DNA of 30,623 bases from JAKRSD01 sp964473995 (GTDB lineage Bacteria; Bacteroidota; Bacteroidia; CAIKAF01), in the NCBI GenBank assembly GCA_964473995.1, contig CAYYRB010000027.1, positions 1 through 30,623 of the forward strand. The letters are read 5' to 3'. Position numbers and translations under genes: made by a program. The notes beneath the pieces were generated by a model that ran no database searches, was not told where the DNA came from, and was given only the letters and a program-made list of their open reading frames with translations. Below are positions 23,600 through 30,623 of the stretch, piece by piece. The first letter of the stretch is position 1, and every line of letters starts with the position of its first letter.

Positions 23600-24618
23600 C
23601 AGTAGGACGCTTCATAAAATTCCGCTCCCCTGTCGCGGTAGGTTCCCAATTTTTCCACCTTGGCTAAAAGTCCGGTGGCACGTACCCGTTCATCCAGTGA
23701 AGTAGCTTCAAATGCTTCGGCCACGAAATAAAAGACAAGGGTATAAAAATATACCAGTGTGAGAAAAGGCAATACTCCCTTGAACAACACGTTGAACCAG
23801 AGTCCTCCCGGCAACATATCTTGGGGTGAAAGGCTGAAATAGGCGAATATTCCGGCCAACAGACCTAACGGGAACAGGGTGATGTAACGAAGTATATACA
23901 TAATCAAACCGCCCAGAAACGTTACGCCAACCGCATTCCAAAAATTCTGGCGCCTGTTGACCATTGAAAAACTACGGCCGAATGCGGTAAAAATATCAAT
24001 CCGTTCAAAGGCACTCAGAAAAAGCATGGGAAAGGAAAACACCTGTATATATAAGAGAAGTGAAAACTCTACGGCATACAGCAGGAGATAGACAACCGCG
24101 ATAAGCCAGGGCGAACTGAGTGCGATGGCCAGCACGGCACCCAAAATGAGAAAAATGTAAAAAATGACAAAGACGGCACCGGTAAGCGCACCCACGAGAA
24201 CACCCCAAACCAAAACGTGGGCAAAACCCACGAAAAAACGTTTCCGCGTGGCCTTCCACACATCGCGATGGGTAATTGAAAAGGGATCTTCGGCTTCGTG
24301 GTAAAGACGCATGTATTCATACACAAGGGTGATATAAGTGGCATAGGCCACATAACCTATCAGCGCTCCAAACAGCAGCTGCATTGCAGAAAAACCGATG
24401 GATAGCCAATTGCCCTTAAATCCGCCGTAAAGCGTGGTCACCAATCCGGCGGATGCACCGAAAATAAGCAATGCCGCTACCAAGACAAAAGGTATGATGT
24501 AGAGCGTAACCGACTGGAACAGGACCGAGCGGTTTTGGCGCACAAAACGGAATGCGGTGTTGTACACCTGCGTAGTATCGCGGGCAACCCTAAAGCCAAT
24601 TTTTTGCCGGTCAGCCAT
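23599..24618 (-). CDS. Polytopic membrane protein of the SpoIIM/DUF4129 locus
   Basis: This 339-residue protein has about six to eight membrane segments (from LYIIPFVLVAALLIFGASAG near 40 to LTLVYFYTLVFYFVAEAF near 290-310) and short soluble ends. I recognise no named domain. It resembles the unnamed membrane protein often found between the SpoIIM-like and DUF4129 genes of Bacteroidota. I start at ATG 24618 (MADRQKIGF), 2 nt after the SpoIIM-family stop, rather than a longer form overlapping that gene by 55 nt. A glycerophosphodiesterase-membrane-domain-like fold is one possibility, but I cannot support it by motif. Confidence 0.8.
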   Translation of the reverse strand: MADRQKIGFRVARDTTQVYNTAFRFVRQNRSVLFQSVTLYIIPFVLVAALLIFGASAGLVTTLYGGFKGNWLSIGFSAMQLLFGALIGYVAYATYITLVYEYMRLYHEAEDPFSITHRDVWKATRKRFFVGFAHVLVWGVLVGALTGAVFVIFYIFLILGAVLAIALSSPWLIAVVYLLLYAVEFSLLLYIQVFSFPMLFLSAFERIDIFTAFGRSFSMVNRRQNFWNAVGVTFLGGLIMYILRYITLFPLGLLAGIFAYFSLSPQDMLPGGLWFNVLFKGVLPFLTLVYFYTLVFYFVAEAFEATSLDERVRATGLLAKVEKLGTYRDRGAEFYEASY

Positions 24619-24620
24619 GA

Positions 24621-25583
24621 TTAGTAGAGTCGTTTTGTTTTCCGTAAAGAAAGCGGATAAAACACGAAATACCAAAGCACGAAACTGAGGGATGCTCCGA
24701 TAATGAGTAAACTGAACGCCGGATGCAGCGCGTAATGCCTGGTGGCAAAACCCTCAATCAACGCGGCGAGCATAAAACAAGGCACCAGACCGATGATGAT
24801 TTTCACGGCATCTTTCATGCCGCGCACAAAGGAAACTCCGCGCGGATAAGTACCGGGAAACAAATAGGAATACCCGGCAGTGACTCCCGCCGAACAGGCC
24901 ACGACGATGATGGAGATTTCGATGGTTCCGTGCATCCACACGGCCATGAGCGCCTGCATAATCACTCCCTTAGAGTGAAAAAGCTGAAAAAATGCCCCTA
25001 TACGCAGGCCTTCCATGGATAAAAAAAACAGAGAACCCACCGAGAAAAACAACCCGAATACGAAGTACTTAAATGAAACAAAAATGTTGTTGGCCGCAAT
25101 GTAGAGGAACATGGGAAACTCCTCCATGCTGCCGTAGATATCCATGGGTTTTCCCGACTCAATATTCGCCAATGTCTGATTAACGTATTCATCGCCCAGC
25201 ACCAGCCGCACATAAAAATCGTCGAAAGAGGAGGAAAGCCAGCCGGCGGCAAAGCTGAGCACAAAAACGGTGAAGGAAACAAGCAGTTTCGGATGATGCC
25301 TGCCTACAGTGAGGGGAACCTCTTCGCGCCAGAAACGCCAAAACCGGGAAGAATTTTCTTTTTTATTGCGGTAAATTTCCTGATGCAGGCGGATGCTGAG
25401 CCCGTTCAGGTATTCGGTGGTTTTGCTTTCCGGGTAAAACGTGCGGGCATAGGACAAATCATCGGTCAACTGCACGAAGGCTTCCGATATGAGGTCGGGA
25501 TTGGAGAGGGTGCGCTTATCGAGTGCATCCTCCAATGCCTTCCATTTTTCTTTGTACCGGTTCAGAAAAACAACTTCCTTCAT
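24621..25583 (-). CDS. SpoIIM-family integral membrane protein
   Basis: A 320-residue protein: cytoplasmic N-terminus with MKEVVFLNRYKEKWKALE and the LSYARTFYP motif, then five or more membrane helices with the SpoIIM signature region (NNIFVSFKYFVFGLFFSVGS; HGTIEISIIVVACSAGVTAG; PRGVSFVRGMKDAVKI). The name comes from Bacillus stage II sporulation protein M; nothing here implies sporulation. In Bacteroidota this family accompanies RDD, DUF4129 and DUF4350 genes. I start at ATG 25583; a -7-like TATATTCG on the minus strand (25598-25591) ends 7 nt upstream, again close to the start codon. It is the first gene of the operon. Confidence 0.9.
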   Translation of the reverse strand: MKEVVFLNRYKEKWKALEDALDKRTLSNPDLISEAFVQLTDDLSYARTFYPESKTTEYLNGLSIRLHQEIYRNKKENSSRFWRFWREEVPLTVGRHHPKLLVSFTVFVLSFAAGWLSSSFDDFYVRLVLGDEYVNQTLANIESGKPMDIYGSMEEFPMFLYIAANNIFVSFKYFVFGLFFSVGSLFFLSMEGLRIGAFFQLFHSKGVIMQALMAVWMHGTIEISIIVVACSAGVTAGYSYLFPGTYPRGVSFVRGMKDAVKIIIGLVPCFMLAALIEGFATRHYALHPAFSLLIIGASLSFVLWYFVFYPLSLRKTKRLY

Positions 25584-25704
25584 GGCACAACGAATATAAT
25601 GGGCTTTGGCATGTAAAAAGCACAATTATTCAAATTTCATTTCAGACCATCACATGGAAGCCCAATTAATTTCATTAAAAAAAATAGTGGTAATGATTTA
25701 AATT

Positions 25705-25712
25705 TATATTTG
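25705..25712 (+). promoter_or_regulatory. -7 box of the type IX cargo gene
   Basis: TATATTTG matches TAnnTTTG exactly in a strongly AT-rich stretch, 24 nt before ATG 25737. No TTTG is found at the expected -33 position. The 153-nt gap also serves the divergent SpoIIM-family gene. Confidence 0.5.
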
Positions 25713-25736
25713 AGATGAATTAAATTATCTAATACC

Positions 25737-27812
25737 ATGAAAAAAATGCACAAAACAAGTCGAGCGTTTTTCTTTGCGGCAGGGATGCTCATCTTGGGCG
25801 CTTCCCAGAGTTTCTCGCAGGGATTTACCGAAAACTTTGATGACATCACCACACTGGCGGGTAGCGGATGGGTAACCACCAATGCCAGTTCTCCATTAGG
25901 AGGTTCAAACTGGACTCAGGGAGACAATTCTGTATTTTCAGCATTCAATGGAAACCCCAATTCGTACATCTTCGCTAATTATCTTTTTACTTCCGGGACT
26001 GGTACTATCAGCGGTTGGCTCATTTCCCCCCAAAGAACGTTTAGAAACGGGGACGTGGTTACTTTTTACACAAGAAAAACCTCCATGGATGACTTTGCAG
26101 ATCGTCTGGAAGTGCGGTTGAGTACTGCTGGTGCAAGTACCAATGTTGGAACAGGAACTACAGTTGGTGATTTTACAACCAACTTATTGACCATTAATCC
26201 AAATTTGTCTTTAGGAGGTGTTTACCCTACCACTTGGACTTTATATACTATTACCATAAGTGGACTTTCTGCACCCACATCAGGACGCATAGCCTTTCGT
26301 TATTTTGTGACCAATGGGGGGCCAAATGGTGCTAATTCTGACTATATCGGTATTGACAACGTGGTTTACACCCCTTATGTTTGTCCTACTATCTCCTTAA
26401 CTCCGAACAGCCTGCCCTCGGCAACGGCAGGTGTGGCATACACCCAAAACCTATCCCAAAGTGGCGCTTTAGGAACACCTGCATTCACAGTAACTGCAGG
26501 GGCTTTACCTTCTGGAATGACCTTATCGTCCGCAGGTGTGTTATCCGGAACACCAACTGCACCAGGCACCTTTAATTTCACGGTTACGGTTGGAGATGCG
26601 AGCGGATGCACAGGTTCCGCATCGTACTCCTTAACAGTGGCTTGCCCCGCAAATCCCATTTCCTTCGCTGCATTTCCTTCCATTTGCCAATCGGGAAGTC
26701 CCGTTACACTTGACCAGGGAACACCCGCAGGTGGAACTTATTCGGGAGTGAATGTAAATGCCGGGGTTTTTGATCCCTCAGCAGGAAGTCAATCCATAAC
26801 GTATGACTACACCGACGAATTCGGGTGTGCATTCAGCTCATCGCAAACATTCACGGTAAACACGAATCCGGCCGCTCCGTTAATTTCCGCCTCGGGTCCC
26901 ACCACATTTTGTGAGGGAGATTCGGTAATACTCACATCCAGCTATGCAACAAATAATGCATGGTCAGGTGGAGAAACAGCAACGTCCATAACCGTATATG
27001 ATGCCGGATTTTATACGGTTACCCATACCGATGCAAACAACTGTTCTTCGCCACCCTCTGCGGCTACCACAGTGATCGTAAATGCAGTTCCCGCAGCACC
27101 AATCATTACCCCTTCGGGATCTACCACCATTTGTGAGGGAACTTCCATTACGCTGAGTTCAAGTGCATCATCAGGCAACATGTGGTCAACCATGGAAACT
27201 ACCCAAACCATTACGGTATCCGGAGCCGGTACTTTCTCAGTATCTACCACGGAAAACGGCTGTACTTCCGAAACTTCAACTGCCGTAACAACTACCGTTG
27301 CTCCCCTTCCCGTTGCCGACTTCACCGTAAGCGGAACTTCTCCATCCTTTACGTTTACGAGTACTTCCACCAATGCCACAGGGGTAAGTTGGAACTTCGG
27401 TGACGGGTCTCCCGCCAACCCGAATGCAACGGCTACGCATACCTACACCACAAACGGAACGTTCACCGTGACACTCACGGCAACCAATTCCTGCGGAACG
27501 GATACCGAAACAGAAGATGTGGTGGTATTTGGATTCAACCTTAACGAATTGTCGGGATTGGAAAACCTGCACATTTTCCCCAACCCCACGGATGCTCTTC
27601 TGAACATTTCTTTCCAGGCTGACTCGCCCAAAGAAATGGTACTGAAAATCGTGGACGGCCAAGGTAAAACCATCTTCGTAGAAAATCTGGGAACGGTAGC
27701 CCAAGAATTCTCGCGCATGCTGGATGTAACTCATCTTGCCCCGGGAGTTTACATGCTGTCCCTGGAATCTGCGGATGGCTCAAAAGCCGTACAACGATTT
27801 GTAAAACACTAA
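25737..27812 (+). CDS. Secreted multidomain protein with type IX secretion (T9SS) sorting domain
   Basis: A 691-residue modular surface or extracellular protein. Domains in order: signal peptide (about 1-28, ending SFSQG); a cleaved-adhesin / choice-of-anchor J jelly-roll (about 30-214; FTENFDDITTLAGSGWVTTN to SDYIGIDNVVY); a putative Ig (He_PIG) repeat (about 218-300; LPSATAGVAYTQNLS, GALPSGMTLSSAGVLSGTP); Ig-like segments with two TFCEG/TICEG repeats (about 305-525); a PKD domain (about 528-600; WNFGDGSP, HTYTTNGTFTVTLTA); and a type A T9SS C-terminal domain (about 612-691; LHIFPNPT, LAPGVYMLSLES, RFVKH). It is probably exported by T9SS and attached or released. It has its own promoter and a strong terminator, and separates RDD from the SpoIIM operon. 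No enzyme domain is visible; an adhesin role is inference. Confidence 0.92.
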   Translation: MKKMHKTSRAFFFAAGMLILGASQSFSQGFTENFDDITTLAGSGWVTTNASSPLGGSNWTQGDNSVFSAFNGNPNSYIFANYLFTSGTGTISGWLISPQRTFRNGDVVTFYTRKTSMDDFADRLEVRLSTAGASTNVGTGTTVGDFTTNLLTINPNLSLGGVYPTTWTLYTITISGLSAPTSGRIAFRYFVTNGGPNGANSDYIGIDNVVYTPYVCPTISLTPNSLPSATAGVAYTQNLSQSGALGTPAFTVTAGALPSGMTLSSAGVLSGTPTAPGTFNFTVTVGDASGCTGSASYSLTVACPANPISFAAFPSICQSGSPVTLDQGTPAGGTYSGVNVNAGVFDPSAGSQSITYDYTDEFGCAFSSSQTFTVNTNPAAPLISASGPTTFCEGDSVILTSSYATNNAWSGGETATSITVYDAGFYTVTHTDANNCSSPPSAATTVIVNAVPAAPIITPSGSTTICEGTSITLSSSASSGNMWSTMETTQTITVSGAGTFSVSTTENGCTSETSTAVTTTVAPLPVADFTVSGTSPSFTFTSTSTNATGVSWNFGDGSPANPNATATHTYTTNGTFTVTLTATNSCGTDTETEDVVVFGFNLNELSGLENLHIFPNPTDALLNISFQADSPKEMVLKIVDGQGKTIFVENLGTVAQEFSRMLDVTHLAPGVYMLSLESADGSKAVQRFVKH

Positions 27813-27831
27813 AACAGAAACCAAAAAAACG

Positions 27832-27862
27832 AGGGCTGTCCGAACAGGGCAGCCCTTTTTTT
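27832..27862 (+). terminator. Rho-independent terminator of the type IX cargo gene
   Basis: AGGGCTGTCC (27832-27841) pairs with GGGCAGCCCT (27847-27856) across a 5-nt loop, with one T-G wobble, and is followed by a run of seven T (27856-27862). It lies 20 nt after the stop codon. It also shields the downstream RDD gene from read-through. Confidence 0.92.
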
Positions 27863-27911
27863 ATGCCTGCGATTTAGAAAGAAATACTACTTTAGATCAC
27901 TTTTCATCCAT

Positions 27912-28676
27912 ATGGATCAGCTCGATCAGATACAGATTCAAACCACCCAGAATGTAAAATTACTGCATGAGGTGGCTTCTATCGGAGACAGAATTTTTGC
28001 TTACCTGACCGATTTTCTGATTATGATCGGTCTCACCCTGCTGCTGTACTTTCCCTACGAAAAAATCATAGGCTTTGATAGTGACACCGCATTAATTTCA
28101 GGGATAATCATCTGCCTGTTTCCCCTTTGTTTTTACCACATTCTTTTTGAGGTATTCAATAACGGCCAAAGCATCGGGAAAAAACTGCTGAAAATAAAAG
28201 TCATCCGCACGGACGGCACGGAACCCACCCTTGGGAACTACGTGATCCGTTGGATTACGCGCATATTCGAAATGAACGGTATTTTCGGATTAAGCCTGAT
28301 CGTGATTTTAATTAACGGAAAAGGACAGCGATTGGGCGATTTGGCTGCCGGCACCACGGTAGCCAAACTAAAAAAGAGAGTGGCCCTGGAAGACACGCTC
28401 ATCCCCTTCAGCACGGAAAATTATTCTCCCATATACCCACAGGCAGAACAGCTGAGTTCGAAAGATATCGAGGTGATTAAGGAAGCGCTACACTACCATA
28501 CCCGCTATGGCAACCATGAAGTAATCAATGCCTGCGGAATGAAGGTAAAGACGCTGTTCGGAATCGATCCTTACAAGGATTTTTCACCCAATGAAGCATT
28601 CCTGAGAACCGTGGTCAATGATTTTGGCTACTACCGGAGTATCGACCCATCGCAAACAAGCAATGCCCAAGCGTAA
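27912..28676 (+). CDS. RDD-family membrane protein
   Basis: The 254-residue protein has an N-terminal RDD domain (about 18-160): SIGDRIFAYLTDFLIMIG with the Arg and Asp residues that name the family, further helices around 58-80 (ISGIIICLFPLCFYHILF), NGQSIGKKLLKIKVI, and GKGQRLGDLAAGTTVAK. A cytoplasmic C-terminal extension of about 90 residues follows (YSPIYPQAEQLSSKDIEVIKEAL and later). RDD proteins are often linked to SpoIIM/DUF4129/DUF4350 genes; here the partner operon starts 2.3 kb away on the other strand, with the type IX cargo gene between. A weak -7-like TACTTTAG lies at 27888-27895, before ATG 27912. Transport roles have been proposed for the family, but none can be assigned here. 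Confidence 0.88.
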   Translation: MDQLDQIQIQTTQNVKLLHEVASIGDRIFAYLTDFLIMIGLTLLLYFPYEKIIGFDSDTALISGIIICLFPLCFYHILFEVFNNGQSIGKKLLKIKVIRTDGTEPTLGNYVIRWITRIFEMNGIFGLSLIVILINGKGQRLGDLAAGTTVAKLKKRVALEDTLIPFSTENYSPIYPQAEQLSSKDIEVIKEALHYHTRYGNHEVINACGMKVKTLFGIDPYKDFSPNEAFLRTVVNDFGYYRSIDPSQTSNAQA

Positions 28677-28701
28677 TTTGGCGAGTTATTCAGCCTCTTT
28701 T

Positions 28702-29466
28702 TCAGCAGATCAATTCCCGATACTTGTAATCCCGGATATCCTCCGCTTTCGCTTGTTTCAAATTGACCGGTGGCCAAGTGCCATAATCCGCTTTGGCCAA
28801 CTTCATCACCAGGCCTTCAGCCCGCTTTTGGGCATCGTGCGAATTCACGACAAAATCAGGTTTTAATAAATCAATCAGGTAATTCAGATTCTCAGGTCCG
28901 GGATTGATCACACCGCCTAAGAAGAAAGGCAAATCGAACCGGATGGAGGTGGTAATCAACAGACGGCATTTTTTATTTTTCAAACATTCTGATTGTTTGT
29001 CAGAAAGTTTGAAACCATGCGGAGAATAAAAAATGAATTCATCGCCACAACTGATGATTAAGGCGTGATAAATAGGATCTATCCATCGGTTGGGACTCAT
29101 TTTGCAAACCTGTAAATCACCGGCAGAAATTGGATTTTCCGTCCAATCGGGAATAATGAACTCTTGCTTTTCAGGAAGCCAGCGTCTGATTCGTTTCCAG
29201 GCGGGCTTAACCCCAAAAAGGGAAAAATCACCGGCCAAGCGTTCAAGAGTTTCCCGGTGGCAGTGATCGGAATAAGGTTGCGAAACGAACACATGGGAAA
29301 AATTACCCAAATCTTCATACGCCAGGGGCGGTTCTTTGTGCCATTGAATATTGAACGCCCGAAAGCCGTCTATTTCCGGGCCGGAAAGCCATGGATCGAG
29401 TAAAAAATTAACGCCTGACCATTCAATCTGCCAGGAGTTGTCGGTATTGAGTCTGCGGATTTTCAC
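28702..29466 (-). CDS. MBL-fold (metallo-beta-lactamase superfamily) protein with altered metal motif
   Basis: A 254-residue cytosolic protein with the UlaG-like MBL layout: WQIEWSGVNFLLDPWLSGPE at the N-terminus, VFVSQPYSDHCHRETL where HxHxDH is expected, and later LIISCGDEFIFYSPHG and FVVNSHDAQKR. The first two His of HxHxDH read Gln and Tyr, while Asp-His remain, so one metal site may be missing or built differently. The substrate is unknown. It is 30 nt downstream of the PI-PLC-like gene on the same strand and probably shares its transcript. It converges on the RDD gene with a 25-nt gap that contains no clear terminator. Confidence 0.8.
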   Translation of the reverse strand: MKIRRLNTDNSWQIEWSGVNFLLDPWLSGPEIDGFRAFNIQWHKEPPLAYEDLGNFSHVFVSQPYSDHCHRETLERLAGDFSLFGVKPAWKRIRRWLPEKQEFIIPDWTENPISAGDLQVCKMSPNRWIDPIYHALIISCGDEFIFYSPHGFKLSDKQSECLKNKKCRLLITTSIRFDLPFFLGGVINPGPENLNYLIDLLKPDFVVNSHDAQKRAEGLVMKLAKADYGTWPPVNLKQAKAEDIRDYKYRELIC

Positions 29467-29496
29467 AACATAGAAACAAACAAAAACCCGGGAGGT

Positions 29497-30623
29497 TTAT
29501 TCCCCAACGAATCCCAGGGAAGTTTGGTTCCCTGCCGAAACGGGATTAATGCGGAATGTGCGTCCGTCGGGAAAAGCCACTTTAAAATCGGTCCAGTTCT
29601 GAGGTTCGGTTTTGTGTCTGGGATCAGGCTGGTAATAATCGGTACTGATAACCTGGGCACCACTTTCAAAGGCAGCCAGCATTTTGGAATAATCGCCCGT
29701 GCGGGCCTCCCGGGTATCGCCGTCTGCACGGGTGCGCACCATAAACCCGTTCATCACGGCCTGCTGAATATCGGCAAACCGGGAAATGGGATTGTTCAGC
29801 AGGAGAAAGGCAGCTTCATCATCCTGGGGTTGTGCAAACACAAAGGCCGCCCTACCGGCAAGCGACGGGTGGTTTTCCTTATAAAAAGGAACCAATCCGC
29901 CCTCCATCACGAAAATCACCTTGCCCCTTGCATCTTTGAGCATGGGCCAACTTCCGGCCAATACGGCTTCCCGGAGCGTGGGAAAATTTCCGCGCAGATC
30001 ATCGGGGGTAATCACACCGTTTAAATCATCACCGTAAATGGCTTTGATTTCGGCATCCAGCGCATCGGCAGATTGGGAAGTATAAGGTACGGAAGTCTGC
30101 AAGAAATCCAAATCAAGCTGATCGCCCACCATTTGGGTTTTCGATTCTATCTGAATAATGATGGGCACATGGTTTGGATTGGCTTCACTCCACAATTTGA
30201 TGGCGGTGAGCGCACCTTCAAACGTAAGGTAATGGGTGTTGTAGTCAAAATCAGGAATGTGGAGTACTTTAAAGCCGGGCTCGTTCAGCTCAGGCTCCAT
30301 GGATGCGCGGGGTTCGTCCACCAAAACCAAGCCGCCCCGGTCATAAAAACGCCCGCCTTGCGGATCATCATAAATATCCAACTCCAGGGCCCGCATACCA
30401 AATGCTCCGAGTTGTTTGGGGATAGTTTCGTGGGTGTAATCCCAGCCCTGCGGATTTAAATCAGCCGAAAGCAGCCCATTGCTGTACAGCGTAGTCACCA
30501 ACTCAAAAATAGGCTGATAGGTGCGTGTGCGATAACTGTTGTGGCTGCCGATTACCTGAAGCTGATTCATCCGCAGGAACTCCACGGAATCGTTCTGCAC
30601 GGGAAAAACAGGCAGTTGGCCAT
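29497..30623 (-). CDS. Ca2+-dependent phosphatidylinositol-specific phospholipase C-like protein (5' end outside the window)
   Basis: The frame is open through the right edge of the window, so the N-terminus, probably a signal peptide, is missing; at least 375 codons are present. It matches the Ca2+-dependent PI-PLC (PLC-C1) family with the TIM-barrel X-like core: catalytic His in VIGSHNSYR, metal-binding RALELDIYDDP, second His in VLHIPDFDYN, PIIIQIESK, and DARGKVIFVMEGG later, ending with STDYYQPDPRHK and a short C-terminal segment. Such enzymes cleave phosphoinositides or related phosphodiesters; the bacterial substrate is often unknown. A GTG near 30600 would be an internal, unlikely start because the frame continues upstream with LPVFPVQNDSV. 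Confidence 0.88.
   Translation of the reverse strand, partial: GQLPVFPVQNDSVEFLRMNQLQVIGSHNSYRTRTYQPIFELVTTLYSNGLLSADLNPQGWDYTHETIPKQLGAFGMRALELDIYDDPQGGRFYDRGGLVLVDEPRASMEPELNEPGFKVLHIPDFDYNTHYLTFEGALTAIKLWSEANPNHVPIIIQIESKTQMVGDQLDLDFLQTSVPYTSQSADALDAEIKAIYGDDLNGVITPDDLRGNFPTLREAVLAGSWPMLKDARGKVIFVMEGGLVPFYKENHPSLAGRAAFVFAQPQDDEAAFLLLNNPISRFADIQQAVMNGFMVRTRADGDTREARTGDYSKMLAAFESGAQVISTDYYQPDPRHKTEPQNWTDFKVAFPDGRTFRINPVSAGNQTSLGFVGE

Noticed and set aside
24621..25583. Sporulation function from the SpoIIM name
   Set aside because: The family name is historical; the neighbours (DUF4129, DUF4350, RDD) and the Gram-negative context give no support for sporulation.
27276..27734. Minus-strand frames opposite the type IX cargo gene
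   Set aside because: Shadows of the Thr/Ser-rich repeat domains; the plus-strand domain order and sorting signal are unambiguous.
25737..27812. Internal repeats in the cargo gene as a repeat-element or phase-variation signal
   Set aside because: The TFCEG/TICEG repeats are diverged Ig-like domain repeats at protein level, with no perfect short tandem DNA repeats.
1..30623. CRISPR array, insertion sequence or prophage
   Set aside because: No regularly spaced repeats, transposase, integrase or phage structural genes were seen on either strand.

Overview
The window reads as chromosomal DNA of a Bacteroidota bacterium. Four observations support this: promoters of the TTTG-N19/21-TAnnTTTG type; a cell-surface protein ending in a type IX secretion sorting domain; the characteristic GHMP kinase carrying a GYDxA motif next to HMG-CoA reductase; and purH followed by mreBCD-mrdA-rodA. 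The mevalonate genes and the rest of the content would fit a Flavobacteriia-like or related lineage, but the exact order cannot be fixed from the sequence. Almost everything is core-like chromosome. No phage, insertion sequence or CRISPR array is visible.

Layout. (1) 1-311: a repeat-rich leader and a tRNA-Val(UAC) on the minus strand with its own promoter and terminator. (2) 490-3968: three isoprenoid genes, type 2 IPP isomerase, HMG-CoA reductase and a GHMP kinase. (3) 3991-6151: a lipoprotein of unknown function converging on a MacB/FtsX-type permease without an ATPase partner. (4) 6276-13618: purH, then mreB-mreC-mreD-mrdA-rodA, the lateral-wall elongation machine. (5) 13682-21302: lnt, a half-length ketosynthase-like protein, an acyl carrier protein, an intact ketosynthase, a second ketosynthase-like protein without the nucleophile, a membrane-anchored NodB-type deacetylase and a MutS2 lacking Smr, all on one strand and nearly all overlapping or 0-2 nt apart. 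(6) 21303-21691: a gap rich in GGGTTAA motifs and a 39-residue lipoprotein gene. (7) 21684-25583 (minus): DUF4350, DUF4129, an unnamed polytopic membrane protein and a SpoIIM-family protein; the RDD-family protein usually linked to them lies beyond a type IX cargo gene (25737-27812) at 27912-28676. (8) 28702-30623 (minus): an MBL-fold protein and the 3' part of a Ca2+-dependent PI-PLC-like gene that runs off the window.

The best candidate for an under-described system is the ketosynthase/ACP/deacetylase block at 15331-19221. It has the initiation/elongation core of an aryl-polyene or flexirubin-like type II synthase, with one catalytic and two catalytically dead KS-fold proteins. No ketoreductase, dehydratase, ligase, ammonia-lyase or phosphopantetheinyl transferase is nearby. 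It is translationally coupled to lipoprotein N-acyltransferase upstream and to a sugar/peptidoglycan-type deacetylase downstream. Its product is not deducible from the sequence.
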